Positions 1 to 7,800 of a stretch of 12,451 nt of DNA are shown here, in pieces (position 1 is the stretch's first letter; the number at the start of each line of letters is the position of its first letter). Under the pieces are notes generated by a model, which saw only the letters and a list, made by a program, of their open reading frames with translations, did no database searches and had not been told where the DNA came from. The stretch is from Paludibacter sp. UBA5753. Its GTDB lineage: Bacteria > Bacteroidota > Bacteroidia > Bacteroidales > Paludibacteraceae. The stretch is taken from contig DIFH01000137.1 in assembly GCA_002427615.1 (NCBI GenBank), forward strand, positions 26,350 to 38,800, given 5' to 3'. The position numbers and the translations under genes were made by a program.

Positions 1-90
1 ATTTAAACTCTTTGCCCCGACAGGGATAAACCTGCCTGCCGTAGGTAGGCATAACCCCCAGTAAACGAAGCGCAACTGGGGAGTAGTTAC
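1..90. repeat. Intergenic repeat, right-hand part of a MITE-like element (copy 1)
   Basis: The first 20 bases are identical to 3939-3958, and 51-81 closely matches 3974-4004, including a hairpin in which CCCCAGT (56-62) pairs with ACTGGGG (75-81) around a loop containing GAAGCGCA. It ends in GAGTAGTTAC (81-90), which is also the right end of the element at 3879-4100. Between the shared parts, 33-51 holds a different small hairpin (TGCCTGCC, loop GTA, GGTAGGCA, one G-T pair). The left end lies outside the window. This is non-coding; family membership rests on the comparison with the second copy. Confidence 0.7.
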
Positions 91-152
91 TGTTTTTTTT
101 TATCACATCGTTTTATCCTAAAAAAAGCACACAAAACAAAAAAATAAAATGC

Positions 153-160
153 TAACTTTG
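153..160 (+). promoter_or_regulatory. Probable -7 promoter element for the glycosyltransferase gene
   Basis: TAACTTTG fits the Bacteroidetes -7 consensus TAnnTTTG and lies 59 bases before the start codon at 220. No convincing -33 TTTG is visible at the expected spacing, because the upstream DNA is an A-rich run, so the assignment rests on the -7 box and its position. Confidence 0.45.
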
Positions 161-219
161 CAATTGAAATTTTTTAATTTTGTTTATCCACCTATCTAAT
201 TGAAATAAAATAAATTACA

Positions 220-1386
220 ATGAATTTTTACGGCTTTGAATTTTCAGTGATTGAATTGGTTGTTTGTGGATTGTTGTTTTTAGCGTTCAGCTATCAATTG
301 TATTTCTATCTTCGATACATTCGCGCCGTATTACGACTGAAATCAAGAATAAATAAAAATAAGGTTTCATTTCATCCCGACAAACCCCCTGTTTCGGTTA
401 TTATCTGCGCTAAAGATGAAGTGGATAATCTCCGGAAATTTCTGACTTTTGTGCTGGAACAAGAGTATCCCGATTTTGAAGTAATCGTAGTAAACGATGG
501 TTCGACCGACGAAACAGAAACGCTTTTAAACGAATTGAAAAAAACATACACCAACCTCCGCACGACATTTGTGCCTGTTGGAGCCACTAACCTGAGCAGC
601 AAAAAACTTGCGCTGACATTAGGCATTAAAGCCGCTAAAAACGACTGGTTGCTTTTTACCGATGCCGATTGTATGCCCGAAGATAAAACATGGATTTCGC
701 ACATGGCCCGTAATTTTAATCCGGGAATTGAATTTGTGCTCGGTTACGGTGCGTATTTCCCAAAAAAAGGATGGGTGAATAAACTGATTACTTACGATAC
801 CTTATTTAATGCACTGCAATATCTTGGTCTGGCATTTTACGGGAAACCTTATATGGGTGTGGGAAGAAACATGGCTTATCGCAAAGAAGTATTTTTCCGT
901 CAGAAAGGTTTTGCCTCAACCTTGCATTTGCGCTCGGGCGACGACGACCTGATGGTGAACCATGCCGCCAACAGATTTAACACTAAAATTGAAATTGCCC
1001 CGGATAGCATCACCTGGTCTGAACCAAACAAAACATTTCAGGATTGGTATTTTCAAAAGGAACGTCATTTGTCGGTGTCAACTTTTTATACGGCTGCAAG
1101 TAAATTTCGCTTATCAATAGAGCCTATCTCGCGCGGATTGTTTTATCTTGCTTTTATCCTTGCGATGGTTTTTGGCAACCTGATCACCATGATTGTTGCT
1201 GGAGCGTTGTTTATTACCCGTTTAATTATTCAGTTTTTGATTATCAATCGCTCATCCAAACATTTCGGTGGACGGAAATATTTTATTACGCTGCCCTTTT
1301 TTGACATTTTTCTGCCTGTTGTTACTCTTTTTATTATGACTTTTGGACGCATGGGCTCCAAAGCCAAGAATATCCATTGGAAATAG
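220..1386 (+). CDS. Membrane-anchored family 2 glycosyltransferase
   Basis: This 388-residue protein should transfer a sugar from a nucleotide-sugar donor to an unidentified acceptor at the inner face of the cytoplasmic membrane. An N-terminal membrane segment (about 8-30) precedes a GT-A fold: PVSVIICAKDE (57-67), the nucleotide-binding NDGS (92-95), the metal-binding DAD (148-150), the acceptor-side motif GDDD (240-243), probably holding the catalytic base, and QKERH (279-283) in place of the Q/RxxRW motif of processive enzymes. Two or three hydrophobic segments close the protein (about 305-340 and 355-375). This layout is common in Bacteroidota GT2 proteins near cell-envelope genes. It stands alone here, with no polysaccharide cluster beside it, so the product cannot be inferred. 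The ATG at 220 is chosen because it starts just before the membrane segment and follows a plausible promoter. Confidence 0.9.
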   Translation: MNFYGFEFSVIELVVCGLLFLAFSYQLYFYLRYIRAVLRLKSRINKNKVSFHPDKPPVSVIICAKDEVDNLRKFLTFVLEQEYPDFEVIVVNDGSTDETETLLNELKKTYTNLRTTFVPVGATNLSSKKLALTLGIKAAKNDWLLFTDADCMPEDKTWISHMARNFNPGIEFVLGYGAYFPKKGWVNKLITYDTLFNALQYLGLAFYGKPYMGVGRNMAYRKEVFFRQKGFASTLHLRSGDDDLMVNHAANRFNTKIEIAPDSITWSEPNKTFQDWYFQKERHLSVSTFYTAASKFRLSIEPISRGLFYLAFILAMVFGNLITMIVAGALFITRLIIQFLIINRSSKHFGGRKYFITLPFFDIFLPVVTLFIMTFGRMGSKAKNIHWK

Positions 1387-1542
1387 GTTGATTTTCAAAC
1401 AAAAACTTGATTATATTGAACACCGGCCTGGCACAGGTTGTTATCTCTTTACTGTCTTCTGAATCTTTTTAAAAAAAATATAAATTCCGATATTTGATTG
1501 GTTTTATCTGAATCGGTAACGTCCCGCAGCAACTTTCATCTA

Positions 1543-1577
1543 ACATTTCAATTGCATCTATGAATAGGTTGAAATGT
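1543..1577 (+). promoter_or_regulatory. Inverted repeat in the leader just before rnr
   Basis: ACATTTCAA (1543-1551) is perfectly complementary to TTGAAATGT (1569-1577). Two further G-T pairs could lengthen the stem to 11 pairs, with a loop of about 13 bases. It ends 21 bases before the rnr start codon, so it would lie in the 5' leader if transcription starts upstream. It could be a protein operator, an RNA structure controlling rnr translation, or chance in AT-rich DNA. No clear TAnnTTTG promoter was found in the 212-bp gap between the glycosyltransferase gene and rnr. Confidence 0.4.
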
Positions 1578-1598
1578 AACTCTATAAAATAAAATCTT

Positions 1599-3743
1599 AT
1601 GTCAAAAAAACAAAAGCCAAAAACTAACGGCAGTACACGGGTTCGGAAAACCGAACTGGTACGCAATATTATCAATATCTTTAACGAAAATCCCGAAAAG
1701 ACATACAATTACAAGCAAGTTGCAACCCTGCTCAATATAGCATCCGAATCGCAGAGAATCTTCATCAATCAGCTTTTGTACGAATTACTCGACGAAGACT
1801 TTCTGGTTGAAATCTCGCGGGGAAAATTCAAAGTAAATTCCCGGGGAGGTTATATTACTGGCGTTATCGACCGGCAGGGAGTGAAAACTTATCTTTTGCC
1901 CGATGATGGCGGTGAACCTGTGTTTATTCCGGAACGGAAGACCAATCACGCCTTGCTGAACGACAAGGTGAAAGTCTTCCTGTATGCCCGTCGCAAGGGA
2001 CAGTTGGCTGAAGGTGAAGTAGTAGAGGTAATTAAGCGCGCCAAAGATACTTTTGTAGGCATACTCGAAGTTTCCGATAATTTTGCCTTTCTTATTTCCG
2101 ATAATCGCGTAATGACGACTGATGTCTTTATTCCCAAAAGCAAATTAAACGGTGGCAAAAACGGGCAAAAAGTGGTCGTTAAATTGCTTGATTGGGAACC
2201 AAATCTGAAAAATCCGGTGGGTGAAGTAATTGATGTCTTAGGCGATAAAGGAGACAATACGGCCGAGATGCATGCTATTTTGGCCGAATTCGGGTTGCCA
2301 TACAAATATCCCGCCGAGGTGGAAGCTGCTGCCGAAAAAATAGACGCCGGAATTACTCCCGAAGAAGTGGCCAAGCGTATCGATATGCGTGAAGTTACCA
2401 CTTTTACAATCGACCCGCGAGATGCCAAAGATTTTGATGATGCGCTTTCATTGCGCAAACTCCCGAATGGTTTGTGGGAAGTCGGCGTTCATATTGCCGA
2501 TGTTACGCATTATGTCCGCCCGGGAAGCATTATCGAGCGGGAAGCGCAGGAACGCGCCACTTCGGTTTATTTGGTCGATAGAACCATTCCAATGTTGCCT
2601 GAACATTTGTCGAACGGCATTTGCTCGTTACGTCCCAACGAAGATAAATTGACTTATTCTGTAATTTTTCAACTGACGAATGAGGCTGAAATAAAACATT
2701 ACGAAATTGCCAAAACGGTTACCCGCAGCGACCGGCGTTTCACTTACGAAGAGGCGCAGAGCATTATCGAAACCGGCAAAGGTGATTTTAAAGATGAAAT
2801 ATTGACGCTTGACAGGCTGGCTAAAATACTTCGTGAAGAACGCTTTGCCAATGGCGCTATTGCTTTCGACCGGGCGGAAGTGCGCTTCGAAATTGATGAG
2901 AAAGGAAAACCTACCTCTGTTTTCTTCAAAGAGCAAAAAGAGGCAAACAAACTGATCGAAGAATTTATGTTGCTGGCAAATAAAACCGCTGCAACGCATA
3001 TTGGCAAACCCGGGAAAGGATTAAAAGCCAAGACTTTTGTGTATCGTATTCATGACGTTCCGAATCCCGACAAATTGCAAACCTTCTCTGTATTTATTAA
3101 ACGTTTCGGATATAATCTGAAAACTTCGGGCAAACAAACAGCCATTTCGAGTTCTATCAATCATTTGTTGGACGAAGTTCAGGGCAAAAAAGAACAAAAT
3201 CTGATTGAAACCCTGGCCATCCGTTCGATGGCAAAAGCCATTTATTCTACCGAAAACATAGGACATTACGGACTTGCCTTCGATTTTTACACGCACTTCA
3301 CTTCGCCTATCCGCCGTTATCCCGATATGATGGTGCATCGCCTGCTCGAAAAATACATGTCGGGTGGAAAAGGAGCCAATCAGCAGGAGTACGAAGAACT
3401 TTGTCAGCACAGTTCCGACATGGAACAACTGGCTGCCAATGCCGAACGCGCTTCGATAAAATACAAACAGGTTGAATTCATGTCCGAACATATCGGGCAA
3501 GTATTCGATGGTGTAATATCCGGCGTTACCGAGTGGGGAATTTATGTGGAATTAGTTGAAAATAAATGTGAAGGCATGATCCCCATTCGCGATTTAGACG
3601 ATGATTATTATACTTTTGATGATAAAAACTATTGTCTGGACGGACGTCGTTATCATAAACGTTATCAGTTGGGGGATGAGCTAACCGTACGCGTAACCCG
3701 TGCCAATCTGGATAAAAAACAATTGGATTTTGTATTAGCTTAG
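1599..3743 (+). CDS. rnr: Ribonuclease R
   Basis: RNase R is a processive 3'-to-5' exoribonuclease of the cytoplasm that degrades structured RNA in rRNA and tRNA quality control and mRNA decay. The 714-residue length suits the family. In order there are a basic N-terminus with a helix-turn-helix-like segment (about 17-80), cold-shock/OB domains (about 83-220), the RNB catalytic domain (about 262-610) and a C-terminal S1 domain (about 632-713). The catalytic signature IDPRDAKDFDDA (271-282) carries all four metal-binding aspartates (D272, D278, D280, D281). HIADVTHYV (298-306) and FTSPIRRYPDMM (near 567-578) are further RNB hallmarks. The long lysine-rich tail of the E. coli enzyme is absent. 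The ATG at 1599 gives the basic MSKKQKPK start. It appears to be transcribed alone, with no close partner gene. No frameshift or missing key residue is seen. Confidence 0.96.
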   Translation: MSKKQKPKTNGSTRVRKTELVRNIINIFNENPEKTYNYKQVATLLNIASESQRIFINQLLYELLDEDFLVEISRGKFKVNSRGGYITGVIDRQGVKTYLLPDDGGEPVFIPERKTNHALLNDKVKVFLYARRKGQLAEGEVVEVIKRAKDTFVGILEVSDNFAFLISDNRVMTTDVFIPKSKLNGGKNGQKVVVKLLDWEPNLKNPVGEVIDVLGDKGDNTAEMHAILAEFGLPYKYPAEVEAAAEKIDAGITPEEVAKRIDMREVTTFTIDPRDAKDFDDALSLRKLPNGLWEVGVHIADVTHYVRPGSIIEREAQERATSVYLVDRTIPMLPEHLSNGICSLRPNEDKLTYSVIFQLTNEAEIKHYEIAKTVTRSDRRFTYEEAQSIIETGKGDFKDEILTLDRLAKILREERFANGAIAFDRAEVRFEIDEKGKPTSVFFKEQKEANKLIEEFMLLANKTAATHIGKPGKGLKAKTFVYRIHDVPNPDKLQTFSVFIKRFGYNLKTSGKQTAISSSINHLLDEVQGKKEQNLIETLAIRSMAKAIYSTENIGHYGLAFDFYTHFTSPIRRYPDMMVHRLLEKYMSGGKGANQQEYEELCQHSSDMEQLAANAERASIKYKQVEFMSEHIGQVFDGVISGVTEWGIYVELVENKCEGMIPIRDLDDDYYTFDDKNYCLDGRRYHKRYQLGDELTVRVTRANLDKKQLDFVLA

Positions 3744-3870
3744 ATCTGCTTTGATACATTAATTATATATCGTCCCTACGGGACTTGAAGGGTTATTGGT
3801 CTTCCTGTTTTTACCAATATGCTGTGCCTGCGGCGCTTTATTAAGCCCGTAGAGCTTTGATATTAGTAAA
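3744..3870. repeat. Gene-free stretch after rnr with small hairpins of intergenic-repeat type
   Basis: No reading frame here looks like a gene. GTCCC and GGGAC (3772-3784, loop TAC) form a short hairpin, followed by TATTGGT (3794-3800) pairing with ACCAATA (3813-3819), and then a GC-rich patch around 3825-3858. These motifs resemble the dispersed intergenic repeats common in Bacteroidota; that resemblance is from general knowledge and was not searched. Neither hairpin is followed by a T run, so neither is a convincing rho-independent terminator for rnr. Confidence 0.5.
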
Positions 3871-3878
3871 AAATAAGT

Positions 3879-4100
3879 GCAACTACTCAGCGCCCTAATA
3901 AATTTGATAATAATCAGCCATTTAGTTGATTGTTACGCATTTAAACTCTTTGCCCCGAAGGGGCTAAATATGAATAACCCCCAGTAAGTGAAGCGCAACT
4001 GGGGGATAATGAAACAATCCTCCCTCCTTTTGATTTTCAGCTCGACAAAGTCGAACTGAAAATCAAAAGGGTATAAAAATAAAGAGTGCTGAGTAGTTAC
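3879..4100. mobile_element. MITE-like non-coding element with terminal inverted repeats and an 8-bp flanking direct repeat
   Basis: The ends are inverted: GCAACTACTCAGCGC (3879-3893) matches the reverse complement of 4086-4100 at 13 of 15 positions. The element is flanked by a perfect direct repeat AAATAAGT at 3871-3878 and 4101-4108, as expected of a target-site duplication. Inside are GCCCC/GGGGC (3952-3964), CCCCCAGT/ACTGGGGG (3978-4005) and a long hairpin (4026-4070). The middle part is shared with the copy at 1-90, which has the same right-end motif. There is no open reading frame, so it would depend on a transposase supplied elsewhere. The RAYT at 11273 is an unlikely mobiliser, because Y1 enzymes do not create target duplications. 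Confidence 0.6.
4026..4070. repeat. Long near-perfect hairpin inside the MITE-like element
   Basis: CCTTTTGATTTTCAG (4026-4040) is exactly complementary to CTGAAAATCAAAAGG (4056-4070). After one C-A mismatch, TCGAC (4042-4046) pairs with GTCGA (4050-4054) around an AAA loop, giving 20 pairs in total. This module is missing from the copy at 1-90, where the right end follows directly after the CCCCAGT hairpin, so it looks like a later addition or a variable part of the family. There is no T run after it on either strand. Confidence 0.7.
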
Positions 4101-4170
4101 AAATAAGTACCTATAAATTTAATGCAGAAAATTGTAAATCGTATTTGTATTCAAAAAAATGTAATTTCTC

Positions 4171-4201
4171 TTTGTGAAAATGAAAAATAGCCTTATCTTT
4201 G
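4171..4201 (+). promoter_or_regulatory. Promoter of the tRNA-Arg gene
   Basis: TTTG at 4171-4174 and TATCTTTG at 4194-4201 are separated by 19 bases, matching the Bacteroidetes primary sigma consensus TTTG-N19-TAnnTTTG. The mature tRNA starts 20 bases after the -7 box, leaving a short 5' leader to be removed by RNase P. This is the best promoter in the window. Confidence 0.85.
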
Positions 4202-4221
4202 CACTCGCAAAACAAAGCAAT

Positions 4222-4295
4222 GGCTGCGTAGCTCAACTGAATAGAGTACCACACTACGGATGTGGGGGTTGCGGGTTTGAATCCCACCGCGGTCA
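4222..4295 (+). tRNA. tRNA-Arg (anticodon ACG)
   Basis: The 74-base cloverleaf folds as follows: acceptor GGCTGCG (4222-4228) with CGCGGTC (4288-4294), including two G-T pairs, and discriminator A4295; D stem GCTC/GAGT (4231-4234, 4244-4247); anticodon stem CCACA/TGTGG (4249-4253, 4261-4265) with loop CTACGGA and anticodon ACG at 4256-4258; five-base variable loop; T stem GCGGG/CCCAC (4271-4275, 4283-4287) with one C-A mismatch. A34 would be edited to inosine to read CGU, CGC and CGA. CCA is not encoded and must be added by the CCA-adding enzyme. The D loop has GA instead of GG, and the T loop is TTTGAAT instead of TTCGAAT, so the usual G19-C56 contact is replaced by A19-U56. It is a single-gene transcription unit with its own promoter and terminator. 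Confidence 0.92.
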
Positions 4296-4305
4296 CTATA
4301 ATTTA

Positions 4306-4341
4306 AAACCTCAGTAAACGAAAGTTTGTTGAGGTTTTTTT
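4306..4341 (+). terminator. Rho-independent terminator of the tRNA-Arg unit
   Basis: A 14-pair stem (4306-4319 with 4324-4337, two G-T pairs) is capped by a GAAA tetraloop and runs into seven T residues (4335-4341). It begins 10 bases after the tRNA discriminator base. The stem quality, stable tetraloop and T run make this a strong intrinsic terminator. Its A-rich 5' side could also stop transcription on the opposite strand. Confidence 0.9.
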
Positions 4342-4769
4342 GTTTCCTTCCTTTGTTGTTGTATAACAATTGTTTTTTACTCCTTTGACCTACTCTCCTT
4401 TTTAAAACGTCCATCGATTATTCTCAATTTGGCAAATCGTTACTCAATTTGCTTATCAAATTTATACAAATTGATAAAAATGTTCTTTTTATATTGACAT
4501 TTTTCCTTATGTTTTTAAATTAAAATGCCGTTTTAGATGTTAAACTTCACCATAACTGAAAAAAACTTTCGATTTGTTTTTAAATACCATTGATTACTTA
4601 CATTCTTTTTAAGAGTACTGTTTTATATTAATTTAAGGATTATAAGTTTATAATAATCAGTCATATAAGTATTTTTTGTAAACGTCTAAAATATGTAAAA
4701 AGACAGGTTATTAATACCCGAAACAGGCATTTATAATCATAATGATATATTTTTTTTGTATATTTTTTC

Positions 4770-4796
4770 TTTTTGTCAACAAAAACACTTGTTTTT
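4770..4796. promoter_or_regulatory. Overlapping inverted repeats over the SusC -33 region, candidate operator
   Basis: TTTTTGT (4770-4776) and ACAAAAA (4779-4785) form a 7-2-7 inverted repeat. Its right arm overlaps a second 7-2-7 repeat, AAAAACA (4781-4787) with TGTTTTT (4790-4796). The second covers the proposed -33 element at 4789-4791, a place where a bound regulator would block or help polymerase. The low sequence complexity makes chance a real alternative. Confidence 0.35.
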
Positions 4797-4819
4797 TAAA
4801 TTATAAACACTTATTTTTG
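4789..4819 (+). promoter_or_regulatory. Probable promoter of the SusC operon
   Basis: TATTTTTG (4812-4819) fits TAnnTTTG, and TTG at 4789-4791 lies 20 bases upstream as a shortened -33 element. The start codon at 4887 leaves an untranslated leader of about 60 bases. No SD-like sequence precedes the ATG, as is usual in this phylum. Confidence 0.6.
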
Positions 4820-4886
4820 CAGGCATGTTTTATTAAAATACATGAAAGAATCGCAAATTAATGATTAATAAACAAAATGTAAATTT

Positions 4887-7800
4887 ATGAGAAAACTAAC
4901 GTTCTTATTGGCCTGCCTGTTTTTGGTAGGCGTAGGTTTGGTTCATGCTCAATCAAGATCCGTTTCCGGAAAAGTGCTTTCGGCGGAAGATGGGCAACCG
5001 ATTATTGGTGCGTCGGTAGTGGTAAAAGGAACCACTATGGGTACGATCACTGATGTAAGTGGAAATTTTAGAATCAGTTTGCAGGAAAACGCAAAAACTC
5101 TTGTTATTTCGTATGTCGGTATGAAAACTGTCGAAGTCGAGGCAACGAATGGCATGACCGTAAGGATGCAATCAGACGCTTTGGTTATTGACGAAGTAGT
5201 GGTAACGGCGTTGGGTATGCGCCGTCAGCAGAAAGCATTAACATATGCCGTTACTAATGTTAGCAGTGAAGAACTAACTCAGGCAGGTCAACGTTCGGCA
5301 TTGAGTGCTTTACAAGGCAAGGTAGCAGGGCTGTCAATTACATCTAATTCGGGTGCTCCTGGTTCCTCCTCACGTATAGTATTACGCGGTTATTCCTCAA
5401 TATCAGGAAATAATGAGCCTCTATTTGTGGTAGATGGTGTGCCTATTAGCAATAATGCTACACAAGGTACGACTCTTTTCAATACTATAGACTTTGGAAA
5501 CTCGGTTAATGATATAAATCCGAATGATATTGAAACGATGACTATTCTTAGAGGGGCATCGGCTTCAGCTCTTTACGGTTCACGTGCTGCTAATGGTGTG
5601 ATCTTAATCACAACAAAAAGTGGAAAAGCACAAGAAAAATTTCGTGTAGATTATAGTGGTACGGTGAGATTTACGAATTATATGCCTATTTTGAAATATC
5701 AGACAGAATACGGTCAAGGTTGGTCCGGTCATTTTGCATACGATGAAAATGGCAGTTGGGGTCCAAAATTCGATGGTAAAAACCGTTTGTGGGGACGAGT
5801 TATCAATGGGCAGCAACAATATAAACCATTCGTTGGTCAACCGAATAATATTACTGACTTCTATCAGACAGGTCTTACTTATAACAATAGCATTAGTTTT
5901 AGTGGTGGAACACAAAAAACCACCTTTTATGCTTCTTATTCCAATATTACGGATGATGGTATAGTTCCGACAGATGTTGATAGTTATTCGCGTAATGCAT
6001 TTAGTTTTAATGGGAAAACTGAAGGAAAATGGATGACAGTTTCTTCTTCTGTTACTTATAACCAAAAAGAAGTAAGCGCTGTTGGTGGTGGACAAGGTTA
6101 CAGTGTTTTCAATAATATCATGCAAATTCCCCGCGACTTTAGCATCGTCGATATGGCTGACTATAAAAATCAGTTCAATGATATAAATGGATATTACACG
6201 CAATATGGGATTGTGAATCCATACTGGACTCTTAATGAAGATGGAAATAAATATAACGAAGATCATGTGTATGGAAATCTTAAGATAGAAATACCTTTAT
6301 ATAAGTCCATTAGATTTACTACTCGTTTAGGAGATGATTTTTATACTAACCGCACTAAACAATGGGTTGCAATAATTCAGCCTGATTCATGGAGTCAAAA
6401 TTATGGAAATACAGAAGATCCAGGTTCTGTATCGGTATCTTCCGGTTATCGAAATGAATTAAATATCGATGCATTCTTAACTTTTGCGCCGCAATTTGGT
6501 GATTTCGAGGTCAATGGTCTTCTCGGTTACAATCTCAATAGTAGATATTCAAATTCCATGTCCACATCGGTTACAGGACTTGATTTACCTGGATTCTATA
6601 ATTTAAAGAACTCATCAGGTCAGCCAATAGTGGCGCAGTCATATTCTCAACGTAGATTGATAGGTATATACGGACAGGCTGATTTGAGTTACAAAAAAAT
6701 GCTTTATTTGAACTTGGGTATAAGAAACGATTGGTCGTCTACATTGCCAAAAGATGCAAATAGTTATAATTATCCTACCGCCGGTTTGAGCTGGATTTTA
6801 ACTGAAACATTCCCTGAAATAAAGAAAGTGTTAAGTTTTGGAAAACTTCGTGGAAGTTATGGTGCTACCGGTAACGATCCAGGTGCGTATGTGCTTAAGT
6901 CTGTTATGGTTGCAGGTGATGTATCTATGCCTTTCGGAGAAGGTGTTGCTTTCCCATTTCAGAACTTGAATTCTTATGAAGTAAGCAACACTATTGGCAA
7001 TGCAACACTGCGCCCTGAATTAACAAAGGAAATAGAATTAGGAGCTGATTTAAGATTCTTGAATAACCGTATAGGTATCGATGTTGCTTGGTATAAAAGA
7101 AATACAGTTGACCAAATTATGGCAGTTTCAATTCCTACTTCTACAGGGTATACTTCTGCTTATATGAACCTTGGTAATGTGCAAAATAAAGGTGTGGAAA
7201 TACAACTTAATTTGACTCCGGTTAAAACAAAAGACTTTAATTGGGATTTAGGAGTATCTTTTGCAAAAAATGAAAACATGGTAGTTGAATTATTGGATGG
7301 AGTTTTAGACGAAGTACAGATTGGTGGATATTCGGGTACAGGAATTTGGGCTAAGGCTGGAAAACCAATGGGTTATTTTAAAACCTCTGGCGTACGTAAA
7401 ACTGCTGATGGAAAAATCATTGTTTCTGCTAATGGTATACCCATTGCTTCTAGTGACTTACAGGAATATGGAAGTTTCCAACATGATTACACTATGGGCT
7501 TTACCACACAATTAAATTATAAAGGCGTTTATTTAGCTGCAACATTTGATTTCCGTAGTGGTGGTTTATTCTTTTCGCGTACAGCTGATATCAACGATTT
7601 TGTTGGAAACAATATTCGCACTGCATATAACGACCGCCGACCATTCGTGGCTCCTAATTCGGTTAGGGAAACGAAAAACAGTGCAGGTGAAACTATTTAC
7701 GTTGAAAATACCACTCCAATAGCAGTTTCAAATATAAGTTCGTTATATAGTGCTGGAGGTTTGGAAGGTAATGCATCTTACTTAATAGATAAAACTTCGT

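Larger units (their letters stand above)
4342..4886. other. AT-rich intergenic leader upstream of the SusC operon
   Basis: No credible coding region is visible on either strand. The stretch is strongly AT-rich with many poly-A and poly-T tracts. Near its left side CTCAATTTG occurs twice (4423-4431 and 4443-4451, 20 bases apart), followed by CAAATTG (4467-4473), the reverse complement of CAATTTG, and by TATCAA/TTGATA (4454-4459, 4471-4476). Its right end holds the SusC promoter and overlapping inverted repeats. About 300 bp in the middle (4480-4765) shows nothing I can assign. Confidence 0.5.

Noticed and set aside
1946..2458. 170-codon reverse open frame inside rnr
   Set aside because: It is an antisense shadow of a conserved catalytic gene, with serine-rich low-complexity translation.
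4026..4070. Long hairpin as the rnr terminator
   Set aside because: It lies about 280 bases after the stop codon, has no T run on either strand and sits inside a mobile-looking element.
4111..4414. Reverse-strand open frames across the tRNA gene
   Set aside because: They are antisense readings of the tRNA and its terminator and show no protein family features; such spurious frames over tRNAs are common.
4480..4765. Riboswitch or attenuator before the SusC gene
   Set aside because: The proposed start site leaves only about 60 bases of leader, and the AT-rich DNA upstream shows no stable GC-containing stems or known aptamer motifs.
5604..6266. 220-codon reverse open frame inside the SusC gene
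   Set aside because: It lies entirely antisense to a strongly supported receptor gene and its translation has no recognisable motif or promoter.
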